64,000 nt of DNA, taken from NCBI GenBank assembly GCA_050301235.1, contig JBNKZD010000258.1, positions 25,221 through 89,220 on the forward strand, read 5' to 3'. The translations under genes were made by a program, and so were the position numbers. This DNA comes from JAFGIN01 sp050301235. Its GTDB lineage: Bacteria > Fibrobacterota > Chitinivibrionia > Chitinivibrionales > Chitinispirillaceae. Positions 8,201 through 14,833 of this stretch are shown here, piece by piece (the first letter of the stretch is position 1; every line of letters begins with the position of its first letter). The notes under the pieces are model-generated. The model was not told the origin of the DNA and did not search any database. It worked only from the letters and a program-made list of their open reading frames with translations.

Positions 8201-10021
8201 GCAAAAAAAATGATCAATGACTATAGAGAAGCCTTACAATTCGTTGAAGACTATTTTCAACTGAATTTCACCTCTTTTCTAAGTAAGTATTTCAATGTCA
8301 GCCGGCAAAAAGAGATAATCAGAAACATAACACCCGAGAAATTCAGGGAGTTGTTTGGAGAACTCAGCCCAGCACAATTAAACATTATAAAGGATAATAG
8401 TTCCCAGTACATCGTCGTTGCTGCCGGGCCGGGCAGTGGAAAAACGAAAGTACTTGTGCACAAGTTAGCTTCTTTATTGCTCATGGAAGATGTCAAACAT
8501 GAGCAATTATTGATGGTTACCTTTTCGAGAGCAGCAGCAACGGAATTTAAAAAAAGATTACTTCAGTTGATTAAAAATGCAGCTAATTTTGTAGAAATAA
8601 AAACCTTTCACTCATATTGTTTTGATTTACTTGGTAAAGTAGGTTCAATCGAAAAATCAGAAGCTATCATACATCAGGCTGTTGAAAAAATCAGAAACAA
8701 TGACATCGAGCCAAATCGTATCAGCAAAACGGTTCTGGTTATTGATGAAGCTCAGGATATGGATAAACATGAATTTGAGCTGATCAGAATATTAATGGAA
8801 AAGAATGAAGAGATGCGGGTAATTGCTGTCGGTGATGACGATCAGAATATTTATGAGTTCAGGGGGGCAAGTTCTGAATACCTTGAACGGTTTATCACGG
8901 AACATCATGCGAAGAAATATGAGCTTAATGACAATTTCCGCAGCAAAAACAACCTGGTTGAGTTCACAAATCAGTTTGTTGAAAAAATAACTCATCGGCT
9001 TAAAAAAATACCTATCGTTCCACATCAAAAGGATAACGGTAGTATCACCATAATAAAATATTCAGGTTATCATTTAATCGCACCTGTTGTTAAAGATGTT
9101 GTATCGACTGACCTTACAGGAACCACCTGTATTTTAACTCAGACAAATGATGAAGCCCTTCAGGTAACCGGATTACTCATTAACAGTGGTATTCCTGCAA
9201 AACTGCTTCAGACAAATGAAGGATTCAGCCTTTACAATCTGCTTGAACTGAGATATTTCATTGAACAGCTTAATTTTACTGAAGGTATTTGTATCATCGG
9301 TGAAAATACATGGAATAATGCCAAAAAAAGATTTTGGTATAAATTTAAGGAAAGTTCAAAAATTGATATCTGTATAAACCTGATAAAAGAGTTTGAAGCG
9401 TGTAACCCCACTAAGATGTATCGGTCCGATTTTGAAGCATTTATCAATGAATCAAAACTTGAAGATTTCATTACCAGAAACGGTGAGACCATATTCGTTT
9501 CCACAATACACAAAGCAAAAGGAAAAGAGTTTGATAGCGTATTTATTATGCTAAATGGCTATAATCCCGACACAGATGAGAAAAAGAGGCAACTCTATGT
9601 CGCAATGACCAGGGCTAAACATAAGTTATCAATTCATTTAAATGGTCATTATCTGGATGACATTTCTGCTGCGGGCATTAAGTACAAGTTTGATAAAAAC
9701 AGATACGAATGCTCCAGGCTGATCATATGGCACTTAACACATAAAGATATCTGGCTCGACTACTGTATCTCAAAACAACATCTTATTTCAAATCTTAAAA
9801 GTGGAGATACATTAGGCGTTAATACCATTGGTTGCACTGATAAAAATGGAAACTGCATTGTCAGGTTTTCCAATGGTTTTAAAGAAAAAATAGCTTCATT
9901 TGAGAGTAATGGCTATAAACTGATAAATGCCGGGATTAACTATATCGTGTATTGGAAAAAAGAAGATTCAGATCGTGAAGCAAAAATCATTTTGCCTGAA
10001 TTGAGATTGCAAAAAGAGTAG
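5222..10021 (+). CDS. Exonuclease-RecQ-UvrD helicase fusion
   Basis: A 1599-residue multidomain DNA-processing protein. Residues 1-120 are a DEDD-type 3'-5' exonuclease domain: D8/E10 (FIDTEID), GHNIIKHD with D58, and D111 in NNPLNDA, where the catalytic His of the DEDDh motif appears to be Asn106. A short Cys cluster (CISGCSYC) sits near residue 235. A RecQ-type SF2 helicase follows: Walker A FPTGGGKS near 285, DEAH box 387-390, and the RecQ loop FSSWGQDFR. After a long helical middle comes a UvrD/Rep-type SF1 helicase: AAGPGSGKT near 1067, IDEAQD near 1173, DDDQNIYEFRG, TIHKAKGKEFD and YVAMTRAK. It has no operon partner. Similar large RecQ-family fusions occur patchily in bacteria; a role in repair or defence is inferred. 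Confidence 0.88.
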   Translation: MNTIVFIDTEIDVKTKRILDIGGINENGDQFHSNSQSDFIRFVHNKNYICGHNIIKHDLPILENSLEVDFSGHHTIDTLYLSPLLFPKKPYHALLKDDKLQTDELNNPLNDAIKARDLFYDEVTAFSELDEDLKQIYFALLSDKNEFEAFFIFVNSWYFNVNITRLIKGRFSLQICMNAPIEKLVDETPIELAYCLSLINTNCRYSITPPWVVKNYPDVERVMYLLRNNPCISGCSYCNQALNAISGLKRFFGFGGYRSYGGKPLQEMAVRAAINNKSILAVFPTGGGKSITFQVPALMSGENVKGLTVVISPLQSLMKDQVDNLEKSNITEAVTINGLLDPIERAKSFERVENGSASILYISPESLRSKSIEHLLLGRNIVRFVIDEAHCFSSWGQDFRVDYLYIGDFIKSLQEKKNLEYPVPVSCFTATAKQNVIQDIRNYFEEKLSIQLDIFSSNASRTNLRYKVIPKNTDEEKYTTVRNLIDGKRCPTIIYVSRTHRAYQLAEKLSIDGYLAKPYHGKMEKQEKSENQDAFIRGDVQIMVATSAFGMGVDKKDVGMVIHYEISDSLENYVQEAGRAGRDEKISADCYVLFNDEDLSKHFVLLNQTKLNIKEIQQIWKAIKELTKLRSTASNSALEIARIAGWDDNVTEIETRVTTAIAALEEAGYLKRGQNMPRIYANSILTKNAQDAIDKITLSKHFDEKQKQHAERIIKKLFSSKSRKHASNETAESRVDYISDHLGIVKEEVINVINLLREERILADSKDLTAFIKRGENKNRSLGILLTTAKIEEFLLKQIDVVEKTIHIKELNELAEQQGCSDVSPNKLRTIINFWSIKNWIKRHVHDSSKNHLTISATCPYNELKEKFAKRHELARFIVEFLYKRSNENPADTDSIKEQILVEFSVHELKQEYERKLSLFKSEITIQDIEDALFYLSRIDALKIEGGFLVVYNKLSFERLETDNKRRYKAEDYTKLKQFYESKVQQIHIVGEYAKKMINDYREALQFVEDYFQLNFTSFLSKYFNVSRQKEIIRNITPEKFRELFGELSPAQLNIIKDNSSQYIVVAAGPGSGKTKVLVHKLASLLLMEDVKHEQLLMVTFSRAAATEFKKRLLQLIKNAANFVEIKTFHSYCFDLLGKVGSIEKSEAIIHQAVEKIRNNDIEPNRISKTVLVIDEAQDMDKHEFELIRILMEKNEEMRVIAVGDDDQNIYEFRGASSEYLERFITEHHAKKYELNDNFRSKNNLVEFTNQFVEKITHRLKKIPIVPHQKDNGSITIIKYSGYHLIAPVVKDVVSTDLTGTTCILTQTNDEALQVTGLLINSGIPAKLLQTNEGFSLYNLLELRYFIEQLNFTEGICIIGENTWNNAKKRFWYKFKESSKIDICINLIKEFEACNPTKMYRSDFEAFINESKLEDFITRNGETIFVSTIHKAKGKEFDSVFIMLNGYNPDTDEKKRQLYVAMTRAKHKLSIHLNGHYLDDISAAGIKYKFDKNRYECSRLIIWHLTHKDIWLDYCISKQHLISNLKSGDTLGVNTIGCTDKNGNCIVRFSNGFKEKIASFESNGYKLINAGINYIVYWKKEDSDREAKIILPELRLQKE

Positions 10022-10297
10022 TATTATGGTTGCCGTTTTCCCAATTGTATCTCAATTTTTACGATGGGTAAAAGTTACGTAACAGTTTAAAGATTAAGCG
10101 CTTTACACTTTATATACTAAATCCTTTTGGCTTGATTATCCGGGATATAAAAAAGACGAAAGCTTTTTTTCTGTAAAAGGCACGTTTTCTGCTTTGCTCT
10201 AAGGTTATGTACCAGTAATGCTTCACTGCTGTAATGTGAACTGGTACTCCGCTTGCACTTTTTTCAGATTTCGTTTCAGTAGGATATTAAAGATAAT
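10022..10297. other. Intergenic region with hairpins
   Basis: Holds a weak A/T stem followed by a T-run (10149-10170), a possible terminator for the helicase fusion. A stronger hairpin (10209-10247) lies ahead of the receptor gene. No coding signal. Confidence 0.4.
10209..10247 (+). promoter_or_regulatory. Hairpin upstream of the TonB-receptor-like gene
   Basis: GTACCAGT...ACTGGTAC, perfect 8-bp outer arms enclosing a smaller TCAC...GTGA pairing. It lies about 50 bases before the receptor start. It could be a leader structure or operator; no known riboswitch class was recognised. Confidence 0.4.
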
Positions 10298-12634
10298 TTG
10301 AAGGCATTTTCCATCATTTTTCTCAGCTATGTCATTTTATCTGGGAACGTTCTCGATGTTTGGGTGATTTCAGAAAATGGGAATAGTCTGCCAGCATGCA
10401 GAATCTGTATATCGGGAGTTGACTCTTGCATTTACTCAGATCTTAACGGACATGCTGTAATTGAATACCCTAATCAAAAAAGCTCAATTCTGTTCAGTGC
10501 ATCAGGATATGAAGATACAATCGTGTCGAATCTCCAGAATATTGACACATTAAAAATCCAATTGAATGAGCTGTCATCAATTACCTCACTTGCGCCCATT
10601 AAAGTAACGGCGCCGCAATTAAAGCCTGCTGACTACATGCTGAAGAATCGTCCGGTTCTATTTACATCATCAGATATTCTTAATACTGCCGGGACCGGAG
10701 GCGATATCAGCCGATATATCGCAACGATGCCATCAGTCGTCGCCTCAATCAGTGAAGGATATGATAATACGTTATATGTTCGTGGAGGAAGACCGACTGA
10801 GGTTCTGTTTATCGTTGATGGCATCGAGTTTGAGAATGTTAACCATTTTTCTAAAGCCAGCGGATCCGGAGGACCCATCGGATTCATTAACTCCGAGTTT
10901 ATTAAAAGTGTCGGTTATTATGCAGGAGGCATGCCTGCTGAGTTCCCTTCCAGACTATCATCAGTTATTAATGTCAGAATGAAAAACGGTTCTTTTACAA
11001 ATTATAAGGGTTCTGCCGCCGCAAAAATGACCGGGGGCATGCTCTCGCTTGAGGGGCCTTTATTATCTGAGTACGGTAGTATTGCTGTTGCCGGCAGGTA
11101 TATCAGTTTTGAACCATTTTCAAGATTTATCGATAATGGAGGAATCCCGAAACTTGGTGATTTTTTTACGAAATGCTGCTTCACTCCAAACGAAAATATA
11201 ACTGTGTATGCAACAGGACTTCTCTCGTATAACCACAACATATTCAAGTATAATTCATATTTTCCTGCCGACAGTGGGTCCATTCAAAATACAACAAATG
11301 AGATTGTACAGATCAGACAGGGTGGCGGTGGATGTACTATCCGATATGATAACAGAATATCTCAGGAATTGACACTGGGAGTAACATTTCGTAATGGTAA
11401 ATACTATGACAGTCTCAGTTCTTTTGAACCCGGGTATTTCCGTAACAAGTATGCACACAACCCAATCTGGGAGAATAATTCAAATAAACACAGTAAATCC
11501 CTGAATTATAAGGCAACTTTTAACCTTTGGGGTATTGATTCTCTTATTACCGGGGCACGTTTGTCCAGCAATCGGTTATCATTAAAAAATGGTGAATATT
11601 CACAATATATCGTATCGTTATCAAAAGACACTGTTTATTCATTATGGACAGAAACCAAAAGGGCATCATTCTATGGACATGAGGCAGGGTGCTTTTTTGA
11701 TTTACCTATAGAGAAATGGTATATTAAAGCTAATTTCGGACTCCGCTATGATTATTTTGGATTGCTTGGTAAACATACCCTTTCTCCTTCGATTGTTGCA
11801 GATATAACGGTACCTTCATTGGGGCTATTCACATTAAGCTATGGGTTATATCATCAGTTTCCAACAGAGATCCCATTACTTTTATTTAATTCCCTTTCAG
11901 CCCAGAGATTTCTGACAGGTGAATCACTCGAAAAGCAGGAATTACGACTTCTAAAAAATATCATGCCTTACAGGTGTCAGCAATATGGCATAGGGTATAA
12001 GACTGCTCTTTTCGACCAGTTATTTATCAAGAGTGATCTATATTACAAATGGTATGACAGGGAATTTTTGTACAGCAGTCAGTTTTATATTTCAGTGATC
12101 GAAATGGGTAGTGATGGTCTCTATAAAATTTCAAGTCAGAATGGGAAGCGGAAATCAATGGGCATAGAACTGATGCTCAATAATGATGATCAGCACTGGT
12201 ATTATTTTTCGGCAGGTGGATCCATTTTCAGAGTCCTCAATAAATACAAAGACGGCCAATGGTATCCAGACTGGACCGATATTGGATATACATGTTCAAT
12301 CTCCAGCCGGCTATCCTTTTTAGAGCATCACAAACTTTCTTTAACTCTCAGCGCAATGGGAGGACGTCCCTATACAAGGCAAAAAACACAAGCAGCCTCT
12401 TCAATTACAGCAAAGTCAGAATGGTTTAACGACCGGCTCGACCGAATATGCTACGTTAACCTTCGTTATGAATATACAATGAAAATACGTTCACTAAACC
12501 TTGAAGCAAGCCTTGAGATCCTCAATCTCTTCAATGCACAACCTGCTTTGGATTACCGGTTTAATGGTGAACGGTATATAAAAGTTGTACCTTTTGGAAT
12601 TACACCTATTCTGGGGGTTGGGGTGAAAATATAA
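10298..12634 (+). CDS. TonB-dependent-receptor-like outer-membrane protein
   Basis: A 778-residue outer-membrane protein. A signal peptide is followed by a carboxypeptidase-regulatory-like domain (about 20-100, VISENGNSLPACRICISG ... LFSASGYED). Next is a TonB plug domain (about 120-230) with YVRGGRPTEVLFIVDGIEF and MPAEFPSRLSSVINVRMKNG, then a long beta-barrel rich in alternating aromatic residues that ends VPFGITPILGVGVKI. This is the usual layout for TonB-dependent transporters of large substrates. No SusD partner or other transport gene is adjacent, so the substrate is unknown. The start is a TTG at 10298 with no convincing Shine-Dalgarno, so the exact N-terminus is uncertain. Confidence 0.8.
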   Translation: MKAFSIIFLSYVILSGNVLDVWVISENGNSLPACRICISGVDSCIYSDLNGHAVIEYPNQKSSILFSASGYEDTIVSNLQNIDTLKIQLNELSSITSLAPIKVTAPQLKPADYMLKNRPVLFTSSDILNTAGTGGDISRYIATMPSVVASISEGYDNTLYVRGGRPTEVLFIVDGIEFENVNHFSKASGSGGPIGFINSEFIKSVGYYAGGMPAEFPSRLSSVINVRMKNGSFTNYKGSAAAKMTGGMLSLEGPLLSEYGSIAVAGRYISFEPFSRFIDNGGIPKLGDFFTKCCFTPNENITVYATGLLSYNHNIFKYNSYFPADSGSIQNTTNEIVQIRQGGGGCTIRYDNRISQELTLGVTFRNGKYYDSLSSFEPGYFRNKYAHNPIWENNSNKHSKSLNYKATFNLWGIDSLITGARLSSNRLSLKNGEYSQYIVSLSKDTVYSLWTETKRASFYGHEAGCFFDLPIEKWYIKANFGLRYDYFGLLGKHTLSPSIVADITVPSLGLFTLSYGLYHQFPTEIPLLLFNSLSAQRFLTGESLEKQELRLLKNIMPYRCQQYGIGYKTALFDQLFIKSDLYYKWYDREFLYSSQFYISVIEMGSDGLYKISSQNGKRKSMGIELMLNNDDQHWYYFSAGGSIFRVLNKYKDGQWYPDWTDIGYTCSISSRLSFLEHHKLSLTLSAMGGRPYTRQKTQAASSITAKSEWFNDRLDRICYVNLRYEYTMKIRSLNLEASLEILNLFNAQPALDYRFNGERYIKVVPFGITPILGVGVKI

Positions 12635-12652
12635 TAACTATTTCTCACTTAA

Positions 12653-12820
12653 TTACTTTTCTGTCCCATACCTGGCAGATTCTTCTTTCATTGCCAGGGT
12701 TTCGGGTTTGAGTCTTGCATAGTATTCAATCAACTCTTTGTGAGATTTCCCTTTATGCTGCTCGTAGAATTTGTCCCGAATATCACGGGTCATTTTGACG
12801 CAATCAAATGTCTTATTCAT
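12653..12820 (-). CDS. Antitoxin-like small protein, second tandem copy
   Basis: A 55-residue protein beginning MNKTFDCVKMTRDIRDKFYEQ and ending ESARYGTEK. It is paralogous to the gene just upstream: both share FDCVKMxRxIRDKxYE, a following K-S/D-K/H-E/D-L-I-xYY block, and a charged helical tail. The start overlaps the upstream stop by 4 bases and has no Shine-Dalgarno of its own, suggesting translational coupling. Small proteins of this type occur next to PIN-domain genes, so it is probably an antitoxin or accessory of the PIN toxin. The function is inferred from position and size. Confidence 0.7.
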   Translation of the reverse strand: MNKTFDCVKMTRDIRDKFYEQHKGKSHKELIEYYARLKPETLAMKEESARYGTEK

Positions 12821-12990
12821 CTTTTATTGCCGTAATGAGCTATCTTTTCCTGCACCTGTCGAGCTTCAACGGCTCTCTGATGATAATATGCTATCAAGTC
12901 CTTATCAGACATATTCTTTTGCTCTTCATACATCTTATCACGAATTTCACGTACCATTTTTACACAATCAAATGATTTAGTCTTCTTCAT
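12817..12990 (-). CDS. Antitoxin-like small protein, first tandem copy
   Basis: A 57-residue basic/acidic helical protein (MKKTKSFDCVKMVREIRDKM at the start, HYGNKR at the end). It has a good ribosome binding site (GGGAGGT about 8 bases before the ATG) and overlaps the 3' end of the PIN gene by 14 bases. It shares the FDCVKMxRxIRDK core with the next gene, so the two look like a tandem duplication. It lies third-to-last in a compact PIN-small-small operon. A role as cognate antitoxin is inferred; no DNA-binding fold is obvious in so short a protein. Confidence 0.72.
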   Translation of the reverse strand: MKKTKSFDCVKMVREIRDKMYEEQKNMSDKDLIAYYHQRAVEARQVQEKIAHYGNKR

Positions 12991-13441
12991 AATGTGCTAC
13001 CTCCCGTGGCGAGTATATTGTAATGGCGCGATATCCACAGCTTAAATTCACAGCATTGAACTGTTGTACCTTATCAAGTTTTACAATGTGCTTGAAATTC
13101 CAACTCACAAGTACCTCTGCTGAAATAGTAGCGATTGCAATATGCAACAGGTCGTTCTTGAATCTGTCGGAAATGATGTTTCTTTTCTGATACTCTTTCA
13201 TCAAATCAAGCGCTTCTTGATTGGGTTCGAGAATCTCGGCACCCAACTGAATTAGTTCTTCCAATTTCTTTCTGACCTGCTCAGGGGCTTTTTGGATTTC
13301 TTCGGTTACGATGGAGGAGATTACAGGCTGGAATAAACCTTTTTTGAGGTCATCAACTAATGCATTAGACCATACCTGAAACTCCTCGTCGAAACAACCC
13401 CCGATTACAGAGGTATCAAAGTAAATTCGTGGTATCTTCAT
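12977..13441 (-). CDS. PIN-domain ribonuclease, probable toxin
   Basis: A 154-residue PIN-domain protein (VapC-like). The N-terminal strand and first acidic residue are clear (RIYFDTSVIGG, D9). The middle Glu lies in SSIVTEEIQ, and the C-terminal acidic motif is FKNDLLHIAIA, followed by VSWNFKHIV, a common ending of the PIN core. PIN toxins cleave RNA using a metal held by these acids. A strong GGGAGG ribosome site precedes the ATG. Two tandem small antitoxin-like genes follow with overlaps, the reverse of the usual antitoxin-first order. A palindrome lies about 40 bases upstream. Confidence 0.85.
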   Translation of the reverse strand: MKIPRIYFDTSVIGGCFDEEFQVWSNALVDDLKKGLFQPVISSIVTEEIQKAPEQVRKKLEELIQLGAEILEPNQEALDLMKEYQKRNIISDRFKNDLLHIAIATISAEVLVSWNFKHIVKLDKVQQFNAVNLSCGYRAITIYSPREVAHYEED

Positions 13442-13480
13442 TTATTTGCCTCCCTACCATCAATTACGAATTCACTATAA

Positions 13481-13499
13481 AAATGTGAAACGCACATTT
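13481..13499. promoter_or_regulatory. Palindrome upstream of the PIN operon, candidate operator
   Basis: AAATGTG-AAACG-CACATTT, perfect 7-bp arms with a 5-base spacer, centred about 50 bases upstream of the PIN start codon. Toxin-antitoxin operons are often autorepressed through such sites, but binding is not shown here. Confidence 0.45.
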
Positions 13500-13796
13500 C
13501 CAAAGCTATACATTTTTTGCTTATGAACGGTTTTGACTATAACTTGTATCAAAATTTTGTCTGAAACATCCATATCACTTTCCTTTCTCTATTTTTTTAT
13601 TCCTCCCTCAGTAACACCATATAACTGTTGATCTGCATGATCGTTTTTTTAAGAAACGCAACATTTTTTCGTTTTCAAAATTATATTCCTTACATGGTAA
13701 ATGCCGAAATATTGTAATTACACAATTTAAGTACCAATATGATTCATCAGAAGCTCCGGGAATGCGATTACGGGAGATTCAACTTAAATCCGTGCA

Positions 13797-13851
13797 CCGA
13801 CTGTTAAGGAGGAGGGTTTTTGTTTATAATAAAGCCCATCCTTGCGGTCGG
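13797..13851. repeat. REP-like imperfect palindrome, left of RAYT
   Basis: The left arm (13797-13816, CCGACTGTTAAGGAGGAGGG) can pair imperfectly with the right arm (13835-13851, CCCATCCTTGCGGTCGG). The left arm is nearly a direct repeat of 14470-14487 on the other side of the transposase gene. Confidence 0.65.
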
Positions 13852-13897
13852 AACTCGGAATAATAATCTGAGCTTCGATGTAAAGTAGAATGTTAAT

Positions 13898-14479
13898 ATG
13901 AACAATCAAAGTAAATTTAATTCAGTAGGACCAGTAGCCTATTTTTTAACATTCAGCACATACGGTTCAAGGTTCCACGGAGATGATCGAGGTTCTGTAG
14001 ATCGCAGGTTTCATAACATTCCAGGTACACCCTATTTGAAGCCGAATGAAACTTTGGTAAATTATGAAAGAAACTTATGTAAACAATTTCCAGTTGCTTT
14101 TAACCCGGCACAACGAAAATCTGTCGAGCACACTATTAGAGAAGTGTGTAAACATAACAAATGGACTCTTCATGCCGTAAATGCCCGCACGAAACATGTC
14201 CATGTAGTCTTAACCGCAATTAAACGGCCGGAATTAGTAATGAATTCATTAAAGTCATGGTGTACACGGAAGTTACGGGAAAACGGGTTATTGTCTGATG
14301 AGATTAAGCCATGGTCAAGGCATGGGAGTACACGATATTTGTGGGATGAGAGAGCATTGTATTATGCATGCAGGTATGTGATAGTGTTTCAGGATGATAA
14401 ACCTGGTATGGTACGAGAAGAAGCCCTCCCTAACGGTCGGGCCACGGGATGTATTGGCAATCCGCGCCTCGACTGTTAA
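13898..14479 (+). CDS. REP-associated tyrosine transposase (RAYT, Y1/IS200-like)
   Basis: A 193-residue single-strand DNA transposase of the Y1 (IS200/TnpA-REP) superfamily. Family marks: the opening YFLTFSTYGSRFHGDDRGSVD, the HUH-type metal motif HVHVV (near residue 108), and a late YYACRYVI helix likely to carry the catalytic Tyr. RAYTs act on REP palindromes, and imperfect REP-like palindromes flank this gene. The last ~19 codons (from EEALPNGR to the stop at 14477-14479) lie inside the right palindrome, so that tail is probably not conserved protein. The gene looks intact and may be domesticated rather than a freely moving insertion sequence. Confidence 0.83.
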   Translation: MNNQSKFNSVGPVAYFLTFSTYGSRFHGDDRGSVDRRFHNIPGTPYLKPNETLVNYERNLCKQFPVAFNPAQRKSVEHTIREVCKHNKWTLHAVNARTKHVHVVLTAIKRPELVMNSLKSWCTRKLRENGLLSDEIKPWSRHGSTRYLWDERALYYACRYVIVFQDDKPGMVREEALPNGRATGCIGNPRLDC

Positions 14480-14487
14480 GGGGAGGG
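14424..14487. repeat. REP-like palindrome overlapping the RAYT 3' end
   Basis: The left arm CCCTCCCTAACGGTCGG (14424-14440) pairs with the right arm CGACTGTTAAGGGGAGGG (14470-14487). The RAYT stop codon is in the right arm. The HicB remnant begins directly beyond it. Confidence 0.7.
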
Positions 14488-14650
14488 TTATAACAAAGAT
14501 AGACAACCTTCAACCGTTTCATAAATATTTTTCAATAATGCTTCGAAATTTTCTCCCTGTGTAGCACATCCGGGGGGTGCCGGAACTTCAGCCCAACAGC
14601 CGGCTTTTTCAGCTTTGTGAATTATTACTTATAGTTTAATGATGTTTTTC
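14488..14650 (-). pseudogene. Decayed HicB-type antitoxin (copy 1)
   Basis: Minus-strand translation gives about 45 residues of classic HicB partial RNase-H-fold sequence: IIHKAEKAGCWAEVPAPPGC, then ATQGENFEALLKNIYETVEG, then a stop at 14490-14488. Upstream the frame has stops where the start strand should be (KHH-stop), and no start codon was found. The C-terminal DNA-binding half of a full HicB and any HicA partner are absent. It is close to copy 2 at 23748-23906 at both DNA and protein level. It abuts the REP palindrome of the RAYT element. About 180 bases beyond it (to 14833) hold nothing recognisable. Confidence 0.75.
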
Positions 14651-14833
14651 CCGTTTGGCGGGTGATACCAGTATTAAAAGTCAGTACCGTTTTTTTTACT
14701 GTTTCAAATGATTTTATTACTTCCTAAAGTTGTTTCTCCTTGTAAAGTATTTTGTTTTAAATCAGAATAGTTTTCTCTTTTGCAGTGTTCCGAATTATGC
14801 TCCTTAATTAATAACTCTTATATTCCATACGAT

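Larger units (their letters stand above)
13442..13897. other. Divergent intergenic region between the PIN operon and RAYT
   Basis: About 455 AT-rich bases. It holds a palindrome near the PIN start (13481-13499) and a REP-like imperfect palindrome near the RAYT start (13797-13851), both listed separately. No other gene signal was seen. Confidence 0.5.

Noticed and set aside
5222..10021. Multi-gene defence island around the helicase fusion
   Set aside because: Neighbours are a TonB-receptor-like gene and a TIGR02147 regulator; no second defence component was seen, so only a single-gene system could be argued.
12771..12980. Plus-strand open frame across the small antitoxin-like genes
   Set aside because: The minus-strand frames there are paralogous to each other and operonic; the plus frame is their shadow.
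14650..14833. hicA partner for the HicB remnant
   Set aside because: No frame in this stretch shows the HicA motif (GS-x-H-x-x-F/Y) or a similar small basic protein.
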